A stretch of 64,000 bases of DNA from contig CAVUPU010000009.1 of NCBI GenBank assembly GCA_963743425.1, forward strand, positions 62,001-126,000, in the 5' to 3' direction. The stretch comes from JAJVID01 sp963743425 (lineage in GTDB: Bacteria; Acidobacteriota; Blastocatellia; RBC074). The position numbers and the translations under genes were made by a program. Below, in pieces: positions 16,237-26,929 of the stretch (its first letter is position 1; each line of letters begins with the position of its first letter). The notes beneath the pieces were generated by a model. It was not told where the DNA came from. It ran no database searches and was given only the letters and a program-made list of their open reading frames with translations.

Positions 16237-17510
16237 ATGAAGGTCAACTGGTTCCATCTCATGCCGTATCGCTGGCTGCCGGACGATTTCCGCGAGCGTT
16301 ATCACGGCGTCTGGGTCGATCTGCCCAACGCGCTCTACGACCCGGAGCGCGGCCACACGCTCTACAACGAATATCTCGACATGCTCGAATACGCCGATCA
16401 GATGGGCTTCGACGCAGTGGGCGTCAACGAACACCATCAGAACGGTTACGGGATGATGCCGTCGCCGAACCTGATGGCGGCGGCGCTCGCGCGCCGCACG
16501 TCGAAAGCGATGATCCTGGTGCTCGGCAATTCGATCGCGCTCTACAACCCGCCGACGCGCGTCGCCGAAGAGTTCGCGATGCTCGACGTGATCTCGGGCG
16601 GGCGGCTGATCGCGGGATTTCCCGTCGGCACGCCGATGGACACCAATTACTGCTACGGGCAAAACCCGGTGACGCTTCGCGAGAAGTATCGCGAAGCGCA
16701 CGACCTGATCATCAAGGCGTGGGCCGCGCGCGAGCCGTTCGCCTGGAACGGCAAATACACCAAGCTGCGTTACGTCAACATCTGGCCGCAACCGATCCAG
16801 AAGCCGCATCCACCGATCTGGGTTCCGGGACTCAGCTCGATCGAGACGTGGGATTTTTGCGCCGAGCGGGGCTACAACTACAGCTATCTCTCGTTCAGCG
16901 GCTACAAGAGGCGCAGAAGATGCTCGACGGTTACTGGGAGCGAATGGCCGCGCTCGGCAAGGAGCCTAACCCGTACAGTTGCGCCTTCTCACAGCAGGTC
17001 TGCATCAGCGACACCGACGAAGCGTGCGAGCGCGAGTGGTGGCCGCACGTGGATTATTTCTTCAACCGCTGCCTGCACCTCTATCCTGGCATGGCCGCGC
17101 CGCCCGGTTATACAACTGAGGCTTCGATCAGAGCCGCAGTGGTCTCTCAGGCCGGCAACACTTCGATGAACCTCGGCACTAACAAGAGCTGGAAGGAATT
17201 GGTCGAAGGCGGCTACATCATCGCCGGCTCGCCCGCGACCGTGCGACAGAAGCTGGAAGAGCTGGCGCGATCCTTGCGCATCGGGCATCTCTGCCTGGCG
17301 CTGCACATCGGTTCGGCGCCGATCGAATTGACGAATCGTTCGACTTATCTCTTCGCAACAGAAGTACTGCCGCATCTACGCCCGATCTGGAGCGAGTACG
17401 AGGATCACTGGTGGCCGAAGGCGTTGCCGGAAGAGAAACGCGAGAAGCCCGGCGCCCGCAACGCTGAGTTTCAATCGCAGTCCGAACGTCCGATGGAGGC
17501 GCCGCTATGA
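16237..17510 (+). pseudogene. LLM-class flavin-dependent oxidoreductase, frameshifted
   Basis: ATG 16237 with GGAGGAG upstream opens a luciferase-like monooxygenase (MKVNWFHLMPYRWLPDD, GFDAVGVNEHHQNGYG, SGGRLIAGFPVGTP, NIWPQPIQKPHPPIWVPG). At about 16906-16908 one base is missing: the frame leaves at GYK and resumes one frame over at EAQKMLDGYW, continuing to the stop at 17510. The rest is normal, including IIAGSPATVRQKLEE. No slippery sequence is present, so this is a mutation or a sequencing error. The family uses reduced flavin to oxidise small organics. The stop overlaps the hydrolase start (ATGA). Confidence 0.85.
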
Positions 17511-18329
17511 CTACACCGCAATCTCGAACGCTCAATTTAGGCGATGGACGCCCGTCCATCGAAGTCCTCGAAGCAGGCGAAGGCGCGCCGCTATTGTTCC
17601 TGCACGGCGCGGGCGGCATTGTGGCATGGGAAGGCGTGTTGCCGCTGCTTTCGAGCAAATATCACGTCTACGCTCCGCTGCTGCCGGGCTTCGGCGCGTC
17701 AACCGGCCTGGAATGTCTGGAAGATCAGTTCGATCTGTTTATGCACGGCTTCGACGTGATCGAGGCGTTGGGTCTTGAACGTCCATATGTCGTCGGCGAA
17801 TCGTTCGGCGGATGGATGGCTGCCGAGATGGCCGCGCTGCGACACGAAAGAGATCGGGCGATTGGCGCTGATCGCGCCAGTCGGTCTATGGCGCGACGAA
17901 GCTCCAGTCGTTGACATTTTCGGAATGATGCCGGGCGAGCTTGTCCCGTATCTCTTTCACAATCAGACGTGCTTTGCGGCGCAGCGGATGATGATGCTGA
18001 CTATGCTCTTCAGCGACAAGGATGACCGCACCCAGGAGCAGGTCGAGATACTGCTCGCGATGTCGCGCGGATTCCGCACGGTGGCGAAGTTCCTCTTCCC
18101 GATCCCCGAGAACGGATTGGAGCGGAGGCTCTGGCGGATCGAAGCGCCGGCGCTGATTGTTTGGGGGGAGCAGGATCGACTCGTCTCGCCGATCTACGCC
18201 GACATCTTCTGCGAGAAGATCGCGAACGCGGAGGTCGTCAGAATTCCTGACACGGGCCATCTGATCGGCCTCGAATCTCCTGCGCCGCTCGCTGAGGCGC
18301 TGCTGCGCTGGGGGCTGAGCCAGGAGTGA
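17507..18329 (+). pseudogene. Alpha/beta hydrolase, frameshifted
   Basis: It begins MTTPQSRTLNLGDGRPSIEV from ATG 17507. The oxyanion strand PLLFLHGAGG, the nucleophile elbow VVGESFGGW, then (in the next frame) IVWGEQDRLVSP with the acid and DTGHLIGLESP with the His form a complete catalytic triad. The frame changes at about 17840-17847, after MAALRH, and resumes at KEIGRLALIAPVG; one extra or two missing bases explain it. It is coupled to the LLM oxidoreductase, so the two probably act on the same compound. Two independent shifts in neighbouring genes suggest either decay of the pair or low assembly accuracy here. Confidence 0.85.
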
Positions 18330-18396
18330 ACGGATTCCGGTTAACAGTGAGTTAGGCGCTTGATGCCCGAGTAAACCAGCAATTAAAGAGGCAGCG

Positions 18397-19599
18397 ATGA
18401 AGCAACAAATTACTTTAGGTGGAATCATTGCCTTAGCCTTATTTGCCTTTTCCGCTGAATTCAACAGTGTCCCCAAGAATCGGCCAGTTGCGGAAATTCA
18501 CTTCGATTCCGTACGTGGAGGAATTGCCTTTTTCCCAGCGACTGTAAATTCCGCTGGGCCGTTCCAGTTTCTCTTGGACACGGGAGGTGGGGGATCACAC
18601 GTGGACCGTGAGATCGCAAACAAACTGGGATTGAAATTGGAGCGAGGAGCCGCATCTGTTTCCGGGTCAGCCAACCTGGAAGTAGGAGTTATCCCCAGCG
18701 CCGTAATAGGAGTAGGCGGCATTCAATATCGAGGGCAGTTAATCGCCTCCCCGTTGGCTCCGTTGGAACCGATCTTTGGTCGCCCTTTTGAAGGAATAAT
18801 TGGCGGCGACTTTATCCAAAGCTATGTTCTCGAAATGGATTATGAAAAGGAAGTGATGCGTCTATACAAACCGTCGGCCTTCCAATACGTTGGCAGTGGC
18901 AGGACGTTTCAGATCTCATTCGCACAAGGAATACCTTTCATCAATTTGGAGCTATCGCTGATAAACGGCAAATCTGTGAAAGGTGGCTTCTTGATAGATA
19001 CAGGTGGCGGGATGGCTATACATATACTCAAGCAGATTGCTGAGCGTGACCGCTTGCTTGACGGGTTGTCAACGCTTGAAGAAATTGGGCGTGGTCTTGG
19101 TGGGGAAACAAACCATAAGGTTGCGCGCGGCGCTGTGCTTTCCATTGGGGCGTATCGCTTATCCGGTCCGGTAGTGGCCGTTACAGAAGACGCCGCAGGG
19201 CTGAGCGCCAACCCGAACTCTGTAGGCTCAGTAGGAATGGAGGCGCTGGGGCGATTCAAACTGACGCTCGACTACTCTCGAAAGCTCTTGCATCTGGAGC
19301 CAAACCGAAACTTTCCTGTCCCATTCGTGTATGACGCCAGTGGGCTACGCTTCCGTGCGACACGACCGTCATTCTCCCCTCCCTATATTTTCAGTGTTCG
19401 AGACTCTTCACCCGCCAAAGAAGCAGGTATCGAATCGGGCGATCTTCTGCTGCAAATCAACGGTCGTAGTACATCGGTTCTGAGCTTTGAAAATATTCGT
19501 GAGGCCTTGAAAGAGCCAGGTAAGGTACACAAGTTGTCTTTATCTAGGAAGGGAAAGGCAATCGAGGTCATGCTTAAGACACGTGACATGCTTGAGTAA
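18397..19599 (+). CDS. Secreted retropepsin-like aspartic protease with C-terminal PDZ domain
   Basis: 400 residues. An N-terminal hydrophobic signal (LGGIIALALFAFSAEF) is followed by two retropepsin half-sites, FLLDTGGGGSHVD near residue 59 and GFLIDTGGGMAIHI near 195, each with the D-T-G catalytic motif. A PDZ domain lies at about 310-395 (VRDSSPAKEAGIESGDLLLQ). Such proteins are presumed envelope proteases; the substrate is unknown. AGAGG precedes ATG 18397. It has no obvious operon partner. Confidence 0.85.
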   Translation: MKQQITLGGIIALALFAFSAEFNSVPKNRPVAEIHFDSVRGGIAFFPATVNSAGPFQFLLDTGGGGSHVDREIANKLGLKLERGAASVSGSANLEVGVIPSAVIGVGGIQYRGQLIASPLAPLEPIFGRPFEGIIGGDFIQSYVLEMDYEKEVMRLYKPSAFQYVGSGRTFQISFAQGIPFINLELSLINGKSVKGGFLIDTGGGMAIHILKQIAERDRLLDGLSTLEEIGRGLGGETNHKVARGAVLSIGAYRLSGPVVAVTEDAAGLSANPNSVGSVGMEALGRFKLTLDYSRKLLHLEPNRNFPVPFVYDASGLRFRATRPSFSPPYIFSVRDSSPAKEAGIESGDLLLQINGRSTSVLSFENIREALKEPGKVHKLSLSRKGKAIEVMLKTRDMLE

Positions 19600-19783
19600 T
19601 GACCTTACAAAGTGGAATTGACATTCTGTTCGTCTCATACAAAAAGATTTCTTGCGCCGCCGCGCGGATATCCACATTGGGCGAGAAATATAATCGCGAT
19701 CAGCCACGGCGCGTTATGATGCAGATGCGACAAGCGATCGATTCTCACATCGCCAAGAATTTGGCGAACTGAGGAGAACTACC

Positions 19784-20476
19784 ATGCCTGACGCAGTCAC
19801 GATTCCCTGTCTTCCCTGCGTCTCCTTGGAGGAGACGTTCCCGTTTTACGAAATTCTTGGATTTGAAGTTACCTATCGGCAAAAGGCGCCCAATGTGTAC
19901 GGGGTAGTTCGGCGCGGCGCCTGTGAATTGCACTTCTTTGGTCTCAAAGGCCTGGAGCCGAAAGCCGCCTTCAGTACCTGCTTGGTCCTGGTGTCTGATG
20001 TGGAAGGTTTGCATCAAACCTTCGCAGACGCCATGCGTCGGGTCATTGGAAAAGTTCCGACGGCGGGTCTGCCGCGCATCTCACGGATGAAGCCGGGCCA
20101 AACCCGATTTACCGTTACCGACCCGGCCGGCAATTCAGTGATCTTCATAAAGCGCGGCGCCGATGACCAGGCGGCGAGCGAAGAATACAAAAAGCCGGGG
20201 CAAACGCGGCTTCAGCGGGCGATCAGTCTGGCGGCGCGACTGCGCGACTATAAAGGCGATGACGCCGCCGCGGCTAAAGCTCTTGACGCCGCGCTTTCGC
20301 ATCCAGACCCTGCCGATCCGTTTGATCGGGCTCGCGCGCTCGTCGCACGGGCAGAGCTGGCCATCGCGCTGGGGGACCGACAGCATGCCATTCGATTGCG
20401 AGCAGAGCTTGAGACCCTGTCCTTGTCGGAAACCGAGCGCGAGCTCTTACGTGATGAGCTTTTGATTACAGAGTGA
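19784..20476 (+). CDS. VOC (glyoxalase/bleomycin-resistance fold) protein with helical C-terminal tail
   Basis: 230 residues. Residues 1-125 form a VOC domain resembling bleomycin-binding proteins (PCLPCVSLEETFPFYEILGF at the start, CELHFFGLKG, and the FTVTDPAGNSVIFIKR end). The remaining 100 residues are helical, alanine-rich and TPR-like (RLRDYKGDDAAAAKALDAAL). VOC proteins bind metals or small ligands; no metal-ligand set is obvious. GAGGAG precedes ATG 19784. The SET-domain gene follows after nine bases and may share its transcript. Confidence 0.8.
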   Translation: MPDAVTIPCLPCVSLEETFPFYEILGFEVTYRQKAPNVYGVVRRGACELHFFGLKGLEPKAAFSTCLVLVSDVEGLHQTFADAMRRVIGKVPTAGLPRISRMKPGQTRFTVTDPAGNSVIFIKRGADDQAASEEYKKPGQTRLQRAISLAARLRDYKGDDAAAAKALDAALSHPDPADPFDRARALVARAELAIALGDRQHAIRLRAELETLSLSETERELLRDELLITE

Positions 20477-20485
20477 AAAAGTAAA

Positions 20486-20989
20486 ATGAAAGACTTGAGT
20501 TATCGTTCTCCGAGGACGGAAGTGCAAGAAAGTCCGATTCACGGCAAGGGTCTGTTTGCGAAAGAGGCGATTGCGGCTGGAGAGATTGTCGCCGTCAAGG
20601 GAGGCCACATTCTTACCAAGGGGGAATGGACGGCATTCGAGCCGCGCCTCGGGGCGGCGGAGATCCAAATATCGGAGGAGCTTTTCATCGCGCCAGTGGA
20701 GCAGGCGCAGCGGGACGGCTCCATGCTTTATACAAACCATTCCTGCGACCCGAACATTGCAATCCAGGGGCAGATTGTATTTGTTGCGATGAGAGATATC
20801 GCGCCGGGGGAAGAACTCACCCATGACTGGGCGACGACGGACGATCTGGACTATGAAATGGAATGCAAATGCGGGAGCCGAAACTGCCGCGGGACCGTGA
20901 CCGGAAAAGATTGGATGAAGAAAGACCTGCAGGAAAGGTACAAGGGCTGGTTCTGCTGGTTCCTTCAGAGGAAGATTGAGGCTTTGTAG
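20486..20989 (+). CDS. SET-domain protein (putative lysine methyltransferase)
   Basis: 167 residues. The SET core includes SPIHGKGLFAKEAIAAGEIV near the N-terminus, the SAM-binding pseudoknot motif NHSCDPN, IAPGEELTHDWA and the post-SET cysteines MECKCGSRNCRG. That is a complete bacterial SET plus post-SET arrangement. Such enzymes methylate lysines in eukaryotic histones; bacterial substrates are mostly unknown. The start is ATG 20486, nine bases after the VOC gene stop. A histone-H1-like lysine-rich peptide is encoded about 1.8 kb away, but nothing here shows a link. Confidence 0.85.
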   Translation: MKDLSYRSPRTEVQESPIHGKGLFAKEAIAAGEIVAVKGGHILTKGEWTAFEPRLGAAEIQISEELFIAPVEQAQRDGSMLYTNHSCDPNIAIQGQIVFVAMRDIAPGEELTHDWATTDDLDYEMECKCGSRNCRGTVTGKDWMKKDLQERYKGWFCWFLQRKIEAL

Positions 20990-21057
20990 TCCGACTTGGC
21001 GCCAAGGCGCTTACTATAGCGTTCAAGAAAACGATCTTCCGCGCCGGAGGCGCCGGT

Positions 21058-21210
21058 GGATATTAGCCGGTGGAGAATCCACCGGAATATTAGCGCCAAA
21101 GCTATTCCAGCCCTGGAAGGGCGCCGGACCAAAGCTTCGGTCCGGCGCCCTTCCAGGGCGCGAGTTCCCAATACATCTGATACCGGTGGTTTCTCCACCG
21201 GCTAATATCC
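21058..21210. repeat. Nested palindromic element
   Basis: Outer arms 21058-21077 and 21191-21210 are perfect 20-base inverted repeats (GGATATTAGCCGGTGGAGAA and its complement). Inside is a perfect 21-bp hairpin (21110-21130 with 21139-21159, eight-base loop). Small hairpins also form within each outer arm region (for example 21183-21201, CCGGTGG/CCACCGG). It fills most of the gap between the SET gene and 21277. It is built like a mobile palindromic (REP/MITE) element and carries no ORF. Confidence 0.8.
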
Positions 21211-21276
21211 GATGTCCCTCCGGGACGAAAAACAGAAAAACTTTTTCTTGAAATCTATATGAACTGGAGGTGTTCC

Positions 21277-21486
21277 ATGCCAGAAGAACCTTATGAAGCG
21301 AAATTCAAGAACTTTATTGAAATGTGCGCTCAAGCGAAAGAGAAGGGGATTGATGTGGTTTTTGTTCATCATCCAGAAGTCTTGGGCGATAACTATTCTG
21401 AAATCATTGAAAGCCTGAACAGGCTGTCGGCGGCGGAATTGAGTTTGCGCATCCTTCCGCCTGACCAGCGCGCCACGTCAGTGTGA
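21277..21486 (+). CDS. Hypothetical small acidic protein
   Basis: 69 residues starting MPEEPYEAKFKNFIEMCAQA. A clear Shine-Dalgarno (GGAGGT) sits about six bases before ATG 21277, which supports this start over the upstream ATG at 21259. The sequence is one amphipathic helix, a VVFVHHPEVLG strand and another helix (EIIESLNRLSAAELSLRI), consistent with a small folded domain. No family is recognised. It ends shortly before the convergent deacetylase. Confidence 0.6.
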   Translation: MPEEPYEAKFKNFIEMCAQAKEKGIDVVFVHHPEVLGDNYSEIIESLNRLSAAELSLRILPPDQRATSV

Positions 21487-21507
21487 CGATTCTCCAGCTT
21501 CAGTAAT

Positions 21508-22488
21508 TTATCCTTTTCCCGATTTAACGAACTTTGCGATCTCCTCGTGTGTGGCGAACCAGACTCCAGGGCGCGAACGCATATGTCGAATCAATCGTTC
21601 GAGCATCATCACGCGCGACCGGTGACCGATGACGTGCGGGTGCATGGTCAATATGAACATCGTTCCTTCCTCATAAGCCTTGTCGAATTCGTCGCGCCAG
21701 ACTGTGAAGACCTGATCGGGCGTTGTGTGAGGTCTGACGGTCGAAAACCTGTCCATTCCAAAATACGGGTAATCGTCCAGAATCCATTCGACGGGCAATT
21801 CGACGACGCCGGTCGCGGCGCCATCCATCATAACCTCGTAAGGCCTGTCATCAGCCATCAGGCTGCTGTCGTAAAGCAATCCGAATTCGCGGACGAGTTT
21901 CATCGTCGTGGGGCTGAAGTCCCAAGACGGCGTGCGCAATCCGACGGGCTTTTTGCCCGTGATCTGCGTCAGGGCTTCGATGCTGCGGCGCATCAACTCG
22001 CGTTCGTCGCTCTCGTTGAGCATTGAGTTGCGCTCGTGAATCCAGCCGTGGATTCCGATCTCGTGTCGCCCTTTGGAGAGAATGTCCTTGACGCCTTCCG
22101 GGTGCAGCTTCGCGCTGATGGCCGGAATGAAGAACGTGGCCGGAATTTGATACTGATCGAGCAGGCGCAAGACGCGCGGCAATCCGGCGCGCGCGCCGTA
22201 TTCGCCTTGCGACATCAGCCCCGGCGAAACCTGGCCGTCTCTGAGCGAAGGCGTCTCGTTATCGAAATCGAAGGAGAGTCCGACCGCCACGCGCGAGTTG
22301 TTCGGCCATTGCTTCGGCGTCAGGTCACGTCCCGCTCGAACATGTTTGACGATCTCGAATACCTTGCTTTCGGGCCATTTCCATGACGGCTCCTGCTGCT
22401 GGCTTTGCGCCGCCCCGATCAGTATTGCCGCCAACAGCGACAGGCAGAGAAGAAGCGACACTCCGACAAAAGACCTCGGCAATTTCAT
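21508..22488 (-). CDS. Secreted polysaccharide deacetylase (NodB domain)
   Basis: 326 residues. Residues 1-28 are a signal peptide (SLLLCLSLLAAILIGAAQS). The NodB motifs appear in the variant form of the allantoinase/PgdA-like branch: motif 1 SFDFDNET, motif 2 HGWIHERNS with the metal His pair, motif 3 RTPSWDFSP, and motif 5 ILTMHPHVIG. It probably removes acetyl groups from an envelope or environmental glycan. AAGGAG precedes ATG 22488. It is a single-gene unit. Confidence 0.88.
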   Translation of the reverse strand: MKLPRSFVGVSLLLCLSLLAAILIGAAQSQQQEPSWKWPESKVFEIVKHVRAGRDLTPKQWPNNSRVAVGLSFDFDNETPSLRDGQVSPGLMSQGEYGARAGLPRVLRLLDQYQIPATFFIPAISAKLHPEGVKDILSKGRHEIGIHGWIHERNSMLNESDERELMRRSIEALTQITGKKPVGLRTPSWDFSPTTMKLVREFGLLYDSSLMADDRPYEVMMDGAATGVVELPVEWILDDYPYFGMDRFSTVRPHTTPDQVFTVWRDEFDKAYEEGTMFILTMHPHVIGHRSRVMMLERLIRHMRSRPGVWFATHEEIAKFVKSGKG

Positions 22489-22655
22489 AACTCACTCCTT
22501 AGCTGATAAACACGGGGCTGCAACGTGAGTTGCAATTATCATATAGACGGATTGAAGCTGACAATCAGCGATCATCAATGATGTTCGCTCTACGGCCAGA
22601 TCGATCAGTCGAATGAACGATCAGCGGAAGCGATCAAGCATGAAGAAAAATTTTC

Positions 22656-22684
22656 TTGACACATGTGGCGAAGAAGTTTATAAG
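22656..22684 (+). promoter_or_regulatory. Strong sigma-70-type promoter for the H1-like peptide
   Basis: TTGACA at 22656-22661 and TATAAG at 22679-22684 are separated by 17 bases, an almost consensus housekeeping promoter. It faces the 28-residue peptide at 22778. Its quality suggests high expression. Confidence 0.75.
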
Positions 22685-22688
22685 CTAT

Positions 22689-22747
<59 letters not shown>

Positions 22748-22756
22748 AGGCTATCA

Positions 22757-22864
<108 letters not shown>

Positions 22865-22921
22865 CGGCTCTCGCGTGCGCCTGACTCAGGCGCATTATTG
22901 ATTGTTGAGTCATTTAGAGTG

Positions 22922-22948
22922 GGGGTGGGAAACCACCCCTATTTTATT
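22922..22948 (+). terminator. Intrinsic terminator of the H1-like gene
   Basis: GGGGTGG (22922-22928) pairs with CCACCCC (22933-22939) around GAAA, followed by TATTTTATT. A second, weaker GC hairpin (22876-22894, TGCGCCTGA/TCAGGCGCA) lies between the stop codon and this one. Confidence 0.8.
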
Positions 22949-22977
22949 GCCCAGAGGGGTCGTTGAGATGTGGGGGA

Positions 22978-23020
22978 CCATATGCCATATTTCATATGGC
23001 ATATGAAATATGGCATATGG
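22978..23020. repeat. 43-base near-perfect AT-rich palindrome
   Basis: Arms of 21 bases, built from CCATATGCCATATTTCATATG and its complement, flank a single central G. Each arm contains several CATATG (NdeI) sites, so the element is itself a nested palindrome. It sits between the H1-like gene terminator and the tRNA terminator. It carries no ORF; possible roles are a protein-binding dyad or a fixed repeat. Confidence 0.8.
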
Positions 23021-23036
23021 CCTGTCGCCTATCAAA

Positions 23037-23071
23037 GGAAAAAGGGATGCGAGTTACGCATCCCTTTTTCC
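23037..23071. terminator. 15-bp hairpin terminator between the H1-like gene and tRNA-Arg
   Basis: GGAAAAAGGGATGCG (23037-23051) pairs perfectly with 23057-23071 around AGTTA. The arms carry A- and T-runs, so it can terminate on both strands. It lies just downstream of the minus-strand tRNA. Confidence 0.75.
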
Positions 23072-23085
23072 TTTTGCGTGTTGAG

Positions 23086-23162
<77 letters not shown>

Positions 23163-23212
23163 GGGCGGAATTCAAAATACAACAAGGGCCGATACGGGTC
23201 AACTGCGCGCGA

Positions 23213-23467
23213 CTACTCGCGTTTCCGAAAGAGAATCCTGTAGAGGAAGAGCAGGGCCAGCGCGCCCAGAATGGACATCAGCCATTTGTTTTGATAGTCG
23301 GGGCTAAGCCACATGCGGCCAAGGAATGTTCCGAGGAACGAGCCTGCTATGCCCAAGATTGCCGTCATGATCAATCCCATCGGATCTTTGCCGGGCATAA
23401 GGAACCTGGCGATGAGTCCGACGATCAGCCCGGAGATGGCCAACCAGATAATCTCAGAAATACCCAT
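23213..23467 (-). CDS. GlsB/YeaQ/YmgE-family small membrane protein
   Basis: 84 residues. The family core is visible: IIWLAISGLIVGLIARFLMP then GKDPMGLIMTAILGIAGSFL and G, with three membrane spans (about 5-22, 31-52, 64-78). It has a basic C-terminus (FRKRE). These proteins are linked to general stress responses, with unknown mechanism. It lies between tRNA-Arg and secA on the same strand, separated from secA by a strong bidirectional terminator. Confidence 0.88.
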   Translation of the reverse strand: MGISEIIWLAISGLIVGLIARFLMPGKDPMGLIMTAILGIAGSFLGTFLGRMWLSPDYQNKWLMSILGALALLFLYRILFRKRE

Positions 23468-23559
23468 TGTTTCCTCCTGAGTTGATTACAGGGCTCGGCC
23501 ATTCTATGTTTGCGCGCCTTTGGGAGTCAAACATCCGCGCCGCGCGCGCAGGCAAAATA

Positions 23560-23609
23560 AAAGGGAGAAGGTAGAGGCGCAAGATTTTGCGTCTCTACCT
23601 TCTCCCTTT
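23560..23609. terminator. Bidirectional terminator downstream of secA
   Basis: A 23-base stem (23560-23582 with 23587-23609, one G-U pair) with a four-base loop carries A- and T-runs at its base. It separates secA from the GlsB-type gene on the minus strand. Confidence 0.8.
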
Positions 23610-23634
23610 CGGCGTTCGGCGCTACGCTCGAGTC

Positions 23635-26379
<2,745 letters not shown>

Positions 26380-26614
26380 ATGTTTGTTTACGACCTCAAG
26401 ATTGGCGCCATCCATCCATCATGCATGGGCGCGCTGAAATTATTGATACGGGATACTGATAATGAATGTTGCGCATGTGACGAAAAATTCTAGTTGACAG
26501 TATGGAGAGCGTCAAGCAGCGCGTCTTTTGACGCTTCTCCAACACTGTGGCACAATGCCCTCCTGCTTCAAACGCAACTCACTCTCAATATAAATTCAGG
26601 AGCTATATAATTTG

Positions 26615-26845
26615 ATGAGCGAAATCACGAACACCGAGAACGCCGACGTTCAAAAAGGAGCGCCGGTGGAGGCGTCTCAGGAAGAGATTTCCTACCACGC
26701 GGTTGAGAAGGATGGGAAGATCACGGCCATCTGGGAGATGCGCGGTCGCAAACACGTTCGCACGATCAACCCGCGCAGCCACGAGGGCCGCCATTTGCTG
26801 GGACACACCGACAATCAAGAGAGCGCGCAGAGCGCTCAAGCTTAG
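26615..26845 (+). CDS. Hypothetical short acidic protein
   Basis: 76 residues starting MSEITNTENADVQKGAPVEA, with a central SYHAVEKDGKITAIWEMRGR and a basic RTINPRSHEGRHL segment. AGGAG lies 12 bases before ATG 26615 (TTG 26612 is nearer to it). The composition is that of a real protein, but no family is recognised. It is divergent from secA and precedes the SbcC-like gene. Confidence 0.55.
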   Translation: MSEITNTENADVQKGAPVEASQEEISYHAVEKDGKITAIWEMRGRKHVRTINPRSHEGRHLLGHTDNQESAQSAQA

Positions 26846-26899
26846 TGGTTAGTGGGCAGTGGTTAGTGGGCAGTGATAATCCCACTGCCCACTAACCAC
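26845..26899. repeat. GTGGTTAGTGGGCAGTG repeat cluster with 17-bp hairpin
   Basis: Two overlapping direct copies of GTGGTTAGTGGGCAGTG (26845-26861 and 26859-26875) are followed by one inverted copy (26883-26899). Copy 2 and the inverted copy form a perfect 17-bp hairpin with a seven-base loop. It sits between the stop at 26845 and the SbcC-like gene. It could terminate the upstream transcript; the arms are GC-balanced without a U-tract. Confidence 0.7.
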
Positions 26900-26929
26900 T
26901 ATCCACCGCCCACTACTTAATCTCCTGCC

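Noticed and set aside
16906..16912. Programmed frameshift in the LLM oxidoreductase
   Set aside because: No slippery heptamer or downstream structure is present, and a single missing base explains the shift.
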